Below, one piece after another: positions 1 through 8,484 of a stretch of 64,000 bases of DNA (the first letter of the stretch is position 1; each line of letters begins with the position of its first letter). Origin of the DNA: Aquipseudomonas alcaligenes MRY13-0052 (GTDB lineage Bacteria > Pseudomonadota > Gammaproteobacteria > Pseudomonadales > Pseudomonadaceae); contig BATO01000021.1 in NCBI GenBank assembly GCA_000474255.1, forward strand, positions 1 to 64,000. Reading direction: 5' to 3'. A program made the translations under genes and the position numbers. The notes under the pieces are model-generated. The model saw only the letters and a program-made list of their open reading frames with translations. It had not been told where the DNA came from and made no database searches.

Positions 1-1422
1 GACCTGCCGCCCACACGCCTGGAGCAGGCCAAGCGCAAGCTACGCGACCTGCTGGATGCCCGCCGCGATGCGCAGACCGCCATCGTCGTCTACGCCGGCA
101 GCGCCCACAGCCTGGTCCCCCTCTCCGATGACCTGATGACCACCGGCAACCTGCTGGAGGCGCTCAAGCCGTCGATCATGCCGGAGGCTGGCCAGCGCGC
201 CGATCTCGCCGTGGAGAAAGCCCTGGCCCTGCTCAAGCAGGGTGCCCAGGGCCAGGGCCGCCTGCTGCTGATCACCAGCAGCCTGAGCGAGGCGGAGCGT
301 GACGGCATCCGCCATGCCCTGGGCTCGAAGAGCGAGCGCCTGAGCATCCTCGGCATCGGCACCGCCGAAGGCGCGCCCATCGCCCAGGAAAACGGCGGCT
401 TCATCAAGGACGCCCAGGGCGCCATCCTCCTGCCGCGCCTGGACGCCGCGAGCCTCAAGCGCTTCGCCAACCAGCTGGGCGGCAAGTACGCCAGCGCCCG
501 TGTCGACGAGCGCGACCTGCGCACCCTCGGCCTGCTGGGGGGCGCCCGCACCCTGCGCGAAAGCCGCGAAACCACGCGCCTGGAAGCCTGGGCCGACCAG
601 GGCCACTGGCTGCTGCTGCCGCTGCTGCTGATCGCCGCCTGCGCCGGGCGCCGTGGCTGGATCTTCTGCCTGCCGCTGTTCTTCGTCCTGCCCCGCCCGG
701 CCTTGGCCTTCGAAATGGAAGACCTGTGGCTGCGCCCCGACCAACAGGGCCAGCGCCTGCTGGAGGCCCAGCAACCGGCAGAGGCCGCGCAGCATTTCCA
801 GGACCCGCGCTGGCAAGGCTATGCGCTCTACCAGGCCGGCAAGCACGCCGAGGCCGCCGAACGCTTCGCTGGCGGTGACAGCGCCGCCGACCACTACAAC
901 CGCGGCAATGCCCTGGCCAAGGCCGGCCAGCTGGAAGCCGCGCTGGATGCCTACGAATCCGCCCTGGAGCGCGAGCCCGACCTGCAGCCGGCGCGGAACA
1001 ACAAGGCCCTGGTGGAGCAGTTGCTGCAACAGCAAAAACAGCAACAGGCGCAACAGCAGCAGGACGATCAGCAGGGCCAGCAGCAACCCCAGGAACAGCC
1101 TTCTGCCGCCCAGGGTGGCGACCCGGAAAAAGGCGAGGACAAGGAGCAGCAGCAGCCTGCCGAAGGCGCCTCCACCACCCCGCCCGAAGAGAACAAGCAG
1201 CCGGGCCAACAGGCCGACGCCGACGGCCAACCCGCCGAGCCCGGGCAGAAACCCGCCGGTGAGCAACAGCCCAGCGACGCGCCGGGCCAGGCCGAGCCCC
1301 TGGGCGACGAGCGCCGGCAGTCCCTGGAACAATGGCTGCGGCAGATTCCCGACGACCCCGCCGAACTGCTGCGCCGCAAGTTTTGGTACGAACAGCAACG
1401 CCGCCAGGAAAACCAAGAATGA
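1..1422 (+). CDS. VWA/TPR protein of the Bat operon (BatB-BatC-like), 5' end missing
   Basis: The reading frame is open from the first base, so the N-terminus lies outside the window. The visible 473 residues start inside a von Willebrand A domain (the stretch with ALVVYAG-like and ITSSLSE-like strands), pass a pair of hydrophobic segments near residues 200-230, then a TPR region with a clear repeat around HYNRGNALAKAGQLEAALDA, and end in a long Gln/Pro/Glu-rich low-complexity tail. This VWA-membrane-TPR order is that of BatB fused to BatC, the inner-membrane, periplasm-facing partners of MoxR AAA ATPases. The stop overlaps the start of batD, so the two are translationally coupled. Family known; precise role in Pseudomonas not. 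Confidence 0.85.
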   Translation, partial: DLPPTRLEQAKRKLRDLLDARRDAQTAIVVYAGSAHSLVPLSDDLMTTGNLLEALKPSIMPEAGQRADLAVEKALALLKQGAQGQGRLLLITSSLSEAERDGIRHALGSKSERLSILGIGTAEGAPIAQENGGFIKDAQGAILLPRLDAASLKRFANQLGGKYASARVDERDLRTLGLLGGARTLRESRETTRLEAWADQGHWLLLPLLLIAACAGRRGWIFCLPLFFVLPRPALAFEMEDLWLRPDQQGQRLLEAQQPAEAAQHFQDPRWQGYALYQAGKHAEAAERFAGGDSAADHYNRGNALAKAGQLEAALDAYESALEREPDLQPARNNKALVEQLLQQQKQQQAQQQQDDQQGQQQPQEQPSAAQGGDPEKGEDKEQQQPAEGASTTPPEENKQPGQQADADGQPAEPGQKPAGEQQPSDAPGQAEPLGDERRQSLEQWLRQIPDDPAELLRRKFWYEQQRRQENQE

Positions 1423-3059
1423 TGCGCCTTCTCTGCGCCCTCCTCCTCAGCCTGCTGGCCTGCACCGCCAGCGCGGCGGGCTTTACCGCCAGCGTCGACC
1501 GCGCACGCCTCAGCGAGGGCGAAACCGTGGAGCTGATCCTGGAGTCCTCCGACCCGACGCTGTTCGGCAAGCCGGACCTCAAGCCGCTGGAATCGCAGTT
1601 CGAGGTGCTGGGTACGCGCCAGATCAACCGCATCAGCACCCTGAACGGCCAGGACGATCGCGCCACGCGCTGGATCGTCACCCTGCAGCCGAAGCAGAAC
1701 GGCTTCGTGGTCGTCCCGCCGCTGCGCCTGGGCGAAACCGAGACCAAGCCGATCACCCTGCACATCCAGAAAAGCGACAACGCCGCCGGCAACAGCAAGC
1801 TGGCGCCGGTGTTCATCGACGCCAGCCTGGACGAGGAAAGCGTCTACGTGCAGGCGCAGACCATCCTCACCCTGCGCATCTATCACTCGGTCTCGCTGTA
1901 TGACGACAGCAGCCTGACGCCGCTGCAGATGGCCGACGCGCGGGTCGAGCAACTGGGCGAGCCGCGCACCTACGAGAAAGAAATCAATGGCGTGCGCCAC
2001 GGTGTGATCGAGCTGCGCTACGCGATCTTCCCGCAGAAGAGCGGCCAGTTGAGCATCCCCGCCCAGGTGTTCAGCGCCACCCTGGTGGAGCGCTCGGGGC
2101 AGGACGACTACCAGCCCTTCGGCCCGCGTCCCGGGCGCCTGACCCGGGTCAGCTCGCCGCAGATCCCGCTGGTGGTGAAAGCCAAGCCCGCCGACTACCC
2201 GGCCAACGCGCCCTGGCTGCCAGCGCGCAACCTGACCCTGGCCGAAGCCTGGAGCCCGGAGCCGGACAAGGCCCAGGTGGGTGACTCGCTGACCCGCAGC
2301 CTGATGGTCAAGGTCGAAGGCCTGGCCAGCGCCCAGCTGCCCGCCCTGCCCGCCACCAATGTGACCAACCTGCGTCGCTACCCCGACCAGCCGCAACTGG
2401 CCAACCAGTCCAGCGAGCGCGGCCTGCTCGGCAGCCGCGAAGAGCGCGAGGCGCTGGTGCCGACCGCCGCCGGCCGCATCGAGCTGCCACCGGTGGAAGT
2501 GGTGTGGTGGAACACCCGCGAGGATCACCTGGAGCGCAGCCAACTGCCGGGCCGCACCCTGGAAGTCGCCGCCAATCCCACGCTGGAGCCGGAAGCGCCC
2601 GTGGAAAGCAGCAATGGCAACCCGCATGCCGTGGAAGGCCCGCCGCTCTGGCCGTGGAAGCTCGCCACCCTGCTGCTGGCGCTGACCACTCTGCTGGGCT
2701 TCGGCCTCTGGTGGCACGCACGCCGCCAGCCGGCGATCCTGCCCACCGCGCAGACCGGCCCGAGCCCGCGCACCCTGCTGGACGACCTCAAGCGCGCCTG
2801 CCAGGCCAACGATCCCCACGCCACGCGCCAGGCCCTGGATGCCTGGGCCCGCCAGCAGCCGGAGACCCTGGCCGACATGGCCGCGCGCTTCGTGCCGCTG
2901 TCCGACGCCATGGACGGGCTCAACGGCGCCCTCTACAGCGAAAGCGGCCAGCACTGGCAGGGTGAGGAGCTGTGGAAAGCCATCCGCGCCCTGCCCACGC
3001 CGCAGGTGCAGCAACAGGCCGCTGGCGAGAGCGGGTTGCCGCCGCTCTATCCGCGCTGA
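1422..3059 (+). CDS. batD: BatD family protein
   Basis: About 545 residues. An N-terminal signal peptide (MRLLCALLLSLLACTASAA) is followed by a long beta-rich periplasmic BatD region and one C-terminal transmembrane helix near residues 405-430 (WPWKLATLLLALTTLLGFG), then a short cytoplasmic tail. ATG codons at 1419 and 1422 are both possible; either overlaps the upstream stop codon. BatD proteins belong to MoxR-VWA operons and were first linked to aerotolerance in Bacteroides; the biochemical activity is unknown. It is the last gene of its operon and faces a convergent transporter gene across a repeat-filled gap. Confidence 0.88.
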   Translation: MRLLCALLLSLLACTASAAGFTASVDRARLSEGETVELILESSDPTLFGKPDLKPLESQFEVLGTRQINRISTLNGQDDRATRWIVTLQPKQNGFVVVPPLRLGETETKPITLHIQKSDNAAGNSKLAPVFIDASLDEESVYVQAQTILTLRIYHSVSLYDDSSLTPLQMADARVEQLGEPRTYEKEINGVRHGVIELRYAIFPQKSGQLSIPAQVFSATLVERSGQDDYQPFGPRPGRLTRVSSPQIPLVVKAKPADYPANAPWLPARNLTLAEAWSPEPDKAQVGDSLTRSLMVKVEGLASAQLPALPATNVTNLRRYPDQPQLANQSSERGLLGSREEREALVPTAAGRIELPPVEVVWWNTREDHLERSQLPGRTLEVAANPTLEPEAPVESSNGNPHAVEGPPLWPWKLATLLLALTTLLGFGLWWHARRQPAILPTAQTGPSPRTLLDDLKRACQANDPHATRQALDAWARQQPETLADMAARFVPLSDAMDGLNGALYSESGQHWQGEELWKAIRALPTPQVQQQAAGESGLPPLYPR

Positions 3060-3333
3060 TCCGCTCCCAACCCAAACCCAGAGTGCCACTTCGTAGCCCG
3101 TGCTTCAGTGCGGGGAAAGCGTAGCCGGCACTCCCGGACTGAAGTCCGTGCTACAGATGTAGGCGGTGCTCGCTGTAGGGCGGGTGGAACCCGCGTGTTG
3201 GGACGACCCCTTTCGGATTTCACCCGCCCCCAATGGAGCGGCAACCCTTTGGGTTGCTGGGCGACTGAAGTCGCCCCTACAGGCTCGCCCCTACAGGGTT
3301 GTACGCGTGGTTTGCGGGTAGTCGATCGCCCAT
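3060..3333. repeat. Cluster of REP-like palindromes between convergent genes
   Basis: No credible gene lies in this gap of about 320 bases between the batD stop and the transporter stop. It holds several inverted repeats: 3093-3154 (arms carrying CTTCAGT and ACTGAAG), a GTAGGGCGGGTG motif at 3175 answered by CACCCGCCC near 3223, GCAACCC/GGGTTGC at 3241-3256, and GGCGACT/AGTCGCC at 3260-3275. The GTAGGKCGGGTG core recurs at 20687 and 40886. These look like Pseudomonas repetitive extragenic palindromes, which often sit between convergent genes. Confidence 0.7.
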
Positions 3334-3364
3334 AAAAAAACCGCGGCCTGGGCCGCGGTTCTTT
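3334..3364 (-). terminator. Rho-independent terminator of the RND transporter operon
   Basis: A perfect stem ACCGCGGCC/GGCCGCGGT with a two-base loop is followed, on the minus strand, by a run of seven T. It lies just past the stop codon of the RND gene and closes the YCF48-RND transcription unit. Confidence 0.85.
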
Positions 3365-3378
3365 CATTGCCTTGAGGC

Positions 3379-5754
3379 TTAGTGGGCCAGCAGCGAACCG
3401 CCGGTCTTGCCCGCCAGCTTCTCGGGGCGGATCAGGAAGCGTGCCAGGGCAGGCAGCAGCCAGAGCGCACCGAACATGTTGACGATGAACATGAAGGTCA
3501 GCATCAGGCCCATGTCGGCCTGGAACTTGATCGCCGAGAACATCCAGGTCGCCACGCCGATGGCCAGGCACAGGCCGGTGAAGAGCACGGCCTTACCGGT
3601 GGACTTCAGCGTCTGGTAATAGGCCTCTTGCAGCGGCAGGCCGGCACGCAGGAAGCTTTCCAGGCGGCTGTAGATGTAGATGCCGTAGTCGACACCGATA
3701 CCCACGCCCAGCGCCACCACCGGCAGGGTCGCCACCTTCACGCCGATGCCGAGGAAGGCCATCAGCGCGTTACCCAGCACCGAGGTGAGGATCAGCGGCA
3801 GCACGATGCAGATGGTCGCGGCGACGGAGCGGAAGGTGATCAGGCACATCACCGCCACGCAGATGTACACCAGGATCAGGATGGTCAGCTCGGACTGGGC
3901 GATCACCTCGTTGGTGGCCGCTTCGATGCCGGCGTTACCGGCGGCGAGCATGAATTCCAGCCCTTCCTTGTTGTGCTCCTTGGCAAAGCCTTCCACTGCC
4001 TTGACCGCGCGCTGCAGGGTCTCGGCCTTGTGGTCGTTGAGGAACACCAGCACCGGCGCCAGGGAGCAGTCGGTGTTGTACAGGCCATCGGCACGGCTGA
4101 TGGAGTTGTTCAGCACGTCCTGGTTGCGCGACAGGGTTTCCCACTTCAGGTTGCCTTCGTTCATCCCTTTGATCACCTGCTTGGAAACGGTGACCATCGA
4201 AATGGCGGATTGCACGCCCTGGGTGTTCTCCATCGTCCACATCAGCTCGTCGATCGGCGCCAGCGCTTCGTGCGTGGAGCAGCCTTCCGGCTTGGTCTTG
4301 ACCATCACCACGAGCACGTCGGAGCTGGTCGAGTAGTTGCTGATGATGAAGTTGTTGTCCTTGTTGTAGCGCGAGTCAGGACGCAGTTCCGGCGCGCCCT
4401 GGTCGAGGTCGCCGATCTTCAGGTTCTGGCCGTACCAGAGGCCGCCACCGAAGGCGACCAGGGCGATGACCACGGAGATCGGGGCCACCACCGGATGGGC
4501 GAAGTTGGACAGCAGGCGCCAGAACGGGTGTTCACGGGTCGCGTCCTTCTTGCTGCGCTCGATGGCCTTCTTGCTGATGCCGACATAGGAGATGGCGACC
4601 GGCAGCAGGATGAGGTTGGTGAACACGATCACCGCCACACCGATGGAGGCGCCGATGGCCAGCTCGCGGATCACGCCGATGTCGATGATCAGCAGGGTGA
4701 TGAAGCCCACGGCGTCGGCCAGGATGGCGATCATGCCCGGCAGGAACAGCTGGCGGAAGGTACGCCGCGCAGCGGTCAGGGCGTTGTCCGCATCACTGGA
4801 TTGCAGGGCGATACCGTTGATCTTCTGCACCCCGTGGGAGATGCCGATGGCGAAGATCAGGAACGGCACCAGCATCGAGTAGGGGTCGAGACCGAAGCCT
4901 ACCGAGTGCATCAGGCCCAGCTGCCAGATCACCGCCACCAGGGTGGTGGAGAGCACGGCGATGGTGCTGCGGATACACCAGGTGAACCAGTACAGCAGCA
5001 CCAGGGTGGTGAGGAAGGCGATACCGAAGAAGGCCACGACCATGATCAGGCCGTCGATCAGGTCACCGACCTTCTTGGCGAAACCGACGATGTGCACCTG
5101 CACATTGGGGTTCTGGGCCTGGTACTTGTCGCGGATCTTGGCTTCCAGCTCATGGGAGAACTGGCGGTAGTCGAGCTTCAGCAGCTTGCCCTGGTCGTTC
5201 GGGTCCGGGTAGGACTCGAGCAGCGGCACGTCGACGATGCTGGATTTGAAGTTGTTGGCCACCAGGCGGCCGATCTGGCCGGACTTGAGCACGTTGTTGC
5301 GCAGTTCGTCGAGGCTGTCGTCGGAACCGTCGTAGGTCTGCGGGATCACCTCGCCACCGGCGAAGCCTTCCTCGGTGACCTCGGTCCAGCGCACGCTGGG
5401 GCTCCACAGGGACTTCAGGCCGGAACGGTCGACGCCGGGAATGTAGAACACCTCGTCGTGGATCTGACGCAGGGTGTCCATGTACTCCTTGCTGAAGATG
5501 TCCCCGTCCTTGGCTTCCACCGAGATACGCACGGTGTTGCCCAGGTTCGCCAGGTCGTTGCGGTGCTCCATCATCTTCTGGATGAAGGGGTGGTGCAGCG
5601 GGATCATCTTCTCGAAGCTGGTGGACGGGCGCACCTGGGTGGCCTGCCAGAAGAGGAAGATGCTGACCAGCAGGCAGATGACGATCACGGCCGGCCGGTT
5701 GTTGAAGATCAGGCGTTCCAGGAAGGTCGCCTTGTCCTGGTGATGGTTACTCAT
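3379..5754 (-). CDS. RND superfamily (MMPL-type) transporter
   Basis: 791 residues, the usual size for single-chain MMPL/HpnN-type exporters. One helix at residues 18-38, a large periplasmic loop to about 225, a block of five helices (about 230-400), a sixth-plus-first helix near 425, a second periplasmic loop, and a last five-helix block from about 620 to 775: the duplicated 6+6 RND plan. The start has a strong GGGGGAG site. It follows the YCF48-like gene by 18 bases, so they are co-transcribed. Relatives move lipids or other hydrophobic compounds using the proton gradient; no outer-membrane channel of the TolC type is encoded nearby, but a DUF1302 protein is. Substrate unknown. Confidence 0.88.
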   Translation of the reverse strand: MSNHHQDKATFLERLIFNNRPAVIVICLLVSIFLFWQATQVRPSTSFEKMIPLHHPFIQKMMEHRNDLANLGNTVRISVEAKDGDIFSKEYMDTLRQIHDEVFYIPGVDRSGLKSLWSPSVRWTEVTEEGFAGGEVIPQTYDGSDDSLDELRNNVLKSGQIGRLVANNFKSSIVDVPLLESYPDPNDQGKLLKLDYRQFSHELEAKIRDKYQAQNPNVQVHIVGFAKKVGDLIDGLIMVVAFFGIAFLTTLVLLYWFTWCIRSTIAVLSTTLVAVIWQLGLMHSVGFGLDPYSMLVPFLIFAIGISHGVQKINGIALQSSDADNALTAARRTFRQLFLPGMIAILADAVGFITLLIIDIGVIRELAIGASIGVAVIVFTNLILLPVAISYVGISKKAIERSKKDATREHPFWRLLSNFAHPVVAPISVVIALVAFGGGLWYGQNLKIGDLDQGAPELRPDSRYNKDNNFIISNYSTSSDVLVVMVKTKPEGCSTHEALAPIDELMWTMENTQGVQSAISMVTVSKQVIKGMNEGNLKWETLSRNQDVLNNSISRADGLYNTDCSLAPVLVFLNDHKAETLQRAVKAVEGFAKEHNKEGLEFMLAAGNAGIEAATNEVIAQSELTILILVYICVAVMCLITFRSVAATICIVLPLILTSVLGNALMAFLGIGVKVATLPVVALGVGIGVDYGIYIYSRLESFLRAGLPLQEAYYQTLKSTGKAVLFTGLCLAIGVATWMFSAIKFQADMGLMLTFMFIVNMFGALWLLPALARFLIRPEKLAGKTGGSLLAH

Positions 5755-5772
5755 CGAAACTCCCCCGGCTTG

Positions 5773-6858
5773 TTATTGTTGGCCCAGCTCGGCGCCAGTC
5801 GGCGAGGCGACGCGCGCTCCGCCCTGTCCCACCAGGATCAGGTTGCCTTTGGTATCTGCGGTGGCGCTGGCCAGCGACAGGCGATCGGAACGGTTGACCA
5901 CGCTGAAGGTGCGACCGGTATCGGTGCTCTTCAGGACGCTGCCACCATGGCCGACCACCAGCAGGGTGCCGGCATCGAGCAGGGTGCCGCCGGAAAGACC
6001 GAACTCCAGGGTGCCGCCACGGGCGTTCTTCAGTTCGATGGTTTCCCAGGTCTTGCCGAAGTCGGCGGAACGGAACAGGTGGCCGCGCAGGCCATAAGCA
6101 ACGACCACGCCCGGCTCGTTGGTGCCGGTGGCACCGAACAGGGAACCCTCGTAGGGGCCTTCGAGGCGCTCCCAGGTCTGGCCCCAGTCGGGCGAGCGGA
6201 ACATGCTGCCCATTTCGCCGACGATGAACAGACCGGAGTCCTTCACCGCGGTGATGGCGTTGATGTGGTACTGGTCTTCGTTGTCCAGGCGGTCGCTCAC
6301 GTCTTCCCAGTTCTTGCCACCGTCTTCGGTGGCCAGCAGGGCGCCGTAGGAGCCGACGGCGAAGCCGGTGTTGGCGTCCTTGAACCAGACATCGAGAAGA
6401 GGAGCCTCACGCTCCAGGTCTTCGAACTGCTGGGTCCAGGTGGCACCACCGTCTTCACTGGCGAGGATCTGCGCATCGTGCCCGACGGCCCAGCCCTTCT
6501 TGTCGTCGACGAAATAGACGGCGGTCAGCATCTGCCGGGTCGGCACCTTGGCCTGGGTCCAGCTTTTGCCGTCGTCGTCTGAGTAAAGGATGTGGCCACG
6601 GTCACCGACGGCGACCAGGCGTTTGCCCGCATGGGCGATATCCAGCAGCAGGCTGCTCGCCGCCTTGGGCGATTCGATGGAGAACACGGGTGCTGATTCG
6701 GCGGCTTGCGCGAGAGGCGCGGCACCGAGAGTCAGGACGGAGAGCACACTGAACAGCGAGAGCGCTTTGGCCAGCGGCGAGTGGAAGCGGAACGCCGGTT
6801 GCGCCAGGGACTGCACGTCATGACCGGACTGGGTGCGCCGCAGGACGGGCTCACTCAT
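5773..6858 (-). CDS. YCF48/Hcf136-like beta-propeller protein (BNR repeats)
   Basis: 361 residues. A signal-like hydrophobic stretch (residues 33-52, ending AAPLAQAAESAP) precedes at least five Asp-box repeats of the form S-x-D-x-G-x-x-W, for example YSDDDGKSW, ASEDGGATW, ATEDGGKNW, RSPDWGQTW and RSADFGKTW. That is the pattern of YCF48-type seven-bladed propellers. In plants the family assembles photosystem II; in bacteria it is a periplasmic protein of unknown role found next to RND/MMPL transporters, as here. The long N-terminus before the hydrophobic stretch is unusual for a signal peptide, so an internal start is possible, but the ATG used has a GGGGGAAAGG site. Confidence 0.85.
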   Translation of the reverse strand: MSEPVLRRTQSGHDVQSLAQPAFRFHSPLAKALSLFSVLSVLTLGAAPLAQAAESAPVFSIESPKAASSLLLDIAHAGKRLVAVGDRGHILYSDDDGKSWTQAKVPTRQMLTAVYFVDDKKGWAVGHDAQILASEDGGATWTQQFEDLEREAPLLDVWFKDANTGFAVGSYGALLATEDGGKNWEDVSDRLDNEDQYHINAITAVKDSGLFIVGEMGSMFRSPDWGQTWERLEGPYEGSLFGATGTNEPGVVVAYGLRGHLFRSADFGKTWETIELKNARGGTLEFGLSGGTLLDAGTLLVVGHGGSVLKSTDTGRTFSVVNRSDRLSLASATADTKGNLILVGQGGARVASPTGAELGQQ

Positions 6859-6990
6859 ACACCTTTCCCCCTTATTGTTATAGGTGGACCTTGCCTTTTG
6901 GCAGGCCGCCTATGCTATCCAGCTTTGGAAAGCCCTGACAATCGGCTGGACGTTATGTTTTGTTAAGGCAAACCCGCGTGATTGAGGCCT

Positions 6991-7007
6991 TATCAGAACC
7001 CCTGATA
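6991..7007. repeat. Short inverted repeat upstream of the YCF48-RND unit
   Basis: TATCAG and CTGATA arms separated by five bases, lying between the DUF1329 terminator and the YCF48 start in a 200-base gap that should contain the promoter of the downstream pair if it has one of its own. It could be an operator or part of the terminator structure; I cannot tell. Confidence 0.35.
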
Positions 7008-7009
7008 GC

Positions 7010-7040
7010 AAAAAGGCCGCTACCTGGGTAGCGGCCTTTC
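7010..7040 (-). terminator. Rho-independent terminator after the DUF1329 gene
   Basis: Perfect 13-base stem AAAGGCCGCTACC/GGTAGCGGCCTTT with a TG loop, followed on the minus strand by five T. It separates the DUF1302-DUF1329 pair from the YCF48-RND pair, so the four-gene module is probably two transcription units, or one with read-through. Confidence 0.85.
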
Positions 7041-7058
7041 GATCACGCTGCGAATCCC

Positions 7059-8426
7059 TTATCGGGTACCGCGGCGACGCAGTGCCGAAGGCTTGAAGTA
7101 ACCGTCGTCCGGGATGGCCTGGGTGAAGTCGATGGTGGTCGGTTCTTCGTTGTCCAGGTTCTGCACGTGGTAGCGACGGGCCTGAAGGTCATGGAACACG
7201 TCCAGCGCGGACCAGGTGGTCGGCAGGTCGTAGTAGTTCTTCAGGTAGGCCATCGATACGCGCCACAGCTCGCCACGACCGTCGTACTGGTCGACCACGG
7301 CAGCTTGCCAGCTGTCCTCGTCGAGGAACAGGGTGCGCTTGGAGTAGATGTGGCGGGCGCCGGACTTCAGCGTGCCCTCGACGACCCACACGCGGTGCAG
7401 TTCGTTGCGGGTCACCGCCGGGTTCAGGTGGCCGGGCTGCAGCAGGTCCTTGTACTTAACTTCAGGGCTGGAGACCTTGTAGTTGTTGTACGGGATGTAG
7501 ATTTCCTTCTTGCCCACCAGTTTCCAGTCGTAACGATCCGGAGCACCGTTGAACATGTCGGTGTCGTCGGCGGTACGCAGGCCGTCGGCGGCAGCGATCG
7601 GGGTGTCGTAGGCCAGGTTAGGCGCACGGCGAACGCGGCGCTGGCCGGCGTTGTAGCCCCAGGCCTGACGCGGCTCCTTCACCTGGTCCAGGGTCTCGTG
7701 TACCAGTACCGCACCACCGGCCAGGCGTGCCGGGCTCTTGGTGAAGGACAGGTAGTAGAACAGGATGTTGTTCAGGTCGGCGTACGAACCTTTCGGGTTG
7801 TAGTACTTGAACAGGGCTTCCTGCTGCGAGGTGACCAGGGAGTAGTCGCCGTTACGCTGCACGGCCACTTCGGAGGCGCGACGCACGATGTAGGAACCGC
7901 GGTAGCGAACGATGTGGTTCCACAGCGCCTCGACACCGTTCTGCGGGATCGGGAACGGGATGCCGCCGTAGGCGTCGGCGAAACCGTTGCCGCCATCCAG
8001 CAGCTTGGCGGTGGTGGCGTTCTTGACGGTGTTGTCATACACCCACTGCGGCGCCGAACCGGAACGACGGGTCGGGTAGATCGGCATCTGGAAGGTGGTC
8101 GGGTAGGCGTTGAACAGGGCGATCTGACCGGGGGTCAGGTTGGCCTTGTACTGGTCCAGGTTGGCCTTGGTGATGGTGAACAGCGGCTTGTCTTCCGGGA
8201 ACGGATCGACATGGTGCTGGCCTGCCTTGTAACCGGCCGGGGCCTGGGTGATGCCACCGGTCCAGGCCGGAATGGTGCCGGCAGCGTTGCCGGCCTTCTC
8301 GGCACCGAAGGGGGTCAGGCTAGTGCCCAGCTTGGCGGCTTCCTGAGCCGACACCGCGGCCAGTGCGCTACCGGCGGACAGTGCGAACGCGACTGCCGCG
8401 CCAACCAGCGAAAGCTTTTTCAGCAT
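7059..8426 (-). CDS. DUF1329 family periplasmic protein
   Basis: 455 residues with a clean signal peptide (MLKKLSLVGAAVAFALSAGSALA, cleavage before AVSAQ). The start chosen is the ATG at 8426, six bases after CGGAG; an upstream in-frame ATG at 8459 has no site and would bury the signal. The rest matches DUF1329, a family of about 450 residues that I recall being placed with LolA/LolB-like lipid-binding folds (recalled, not tested). DUF1329 genes are nearly always next to a DUF1302 gene, as here, 58 bases downstream of it. A carrier between an inner-membrane RND pump and an outer-membrane partner is a reasonable inference. Confidence 0.88.
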   Translation of the reverse strand: MLKKLSLVGAAVAFALSAGSALAAVSAQEAAKLGTSLTPFGAEKAGNAAGTIPAWTGGITQAPAGYKAGQHHVDPFPEDKPLFTITKANLDQYKANLTPGQIALFNAYPTTFQMPIYPTRRSGSAPQWVYDNTVKNATTAKLLDGGNGFADAYGGIPFPIPQNGVEALWNHIVRYRGSYIVRRASEVAVQRNGDYSLVTSQQEALFKYYNPKGSYADLNNILFYYLSFTKSPARLAGGAVLVHETLDQVKEPRQAWGYNAGQRRVRRAPNLAYDTPIAAADGLRTADDTDMFNGAPDRYDWKLVGKKEIYIPYNNYKVSSPEVKYKDLLQPGHLNPAVTRNELHRVWVVEGTLKSGARHIYSKRTLFLDEDSWQAAVVDQYDGRGELWRVSMAYLKNYYDLPTTWSALDVFHDLQARRYHVQNLDNEEPTTIDFTQAIPDDGYFKPSALRRRGTR

Positions 8427-8484
8427 GTTGGTTCTCCGTGAGGGTTCAGCGGCGGGCACCCGCAGGTGCCCGCATTCTTTCTAG

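Noticed and set aside
3060-3333. CRISPR-like array in the repeat cluster
   Set aside because: The repeats are palindromes of different sequence without regular spacing or unique spacers.
3382-6582. Long open frame on the plus strand opposite the RND and YCF48 genes
   Set aside because: It is the antisense shadow of two genes with clear families; composition is His/Gly/Gln-rich as expected from reversed high-GC codons.
6890-6925. TGGC...TGCT resembling a sigma-54 promoter
   Set aside because: The GG-to-GC spacing is 12 rather than 10 bases and it points away from the downstream YCF48 gene.
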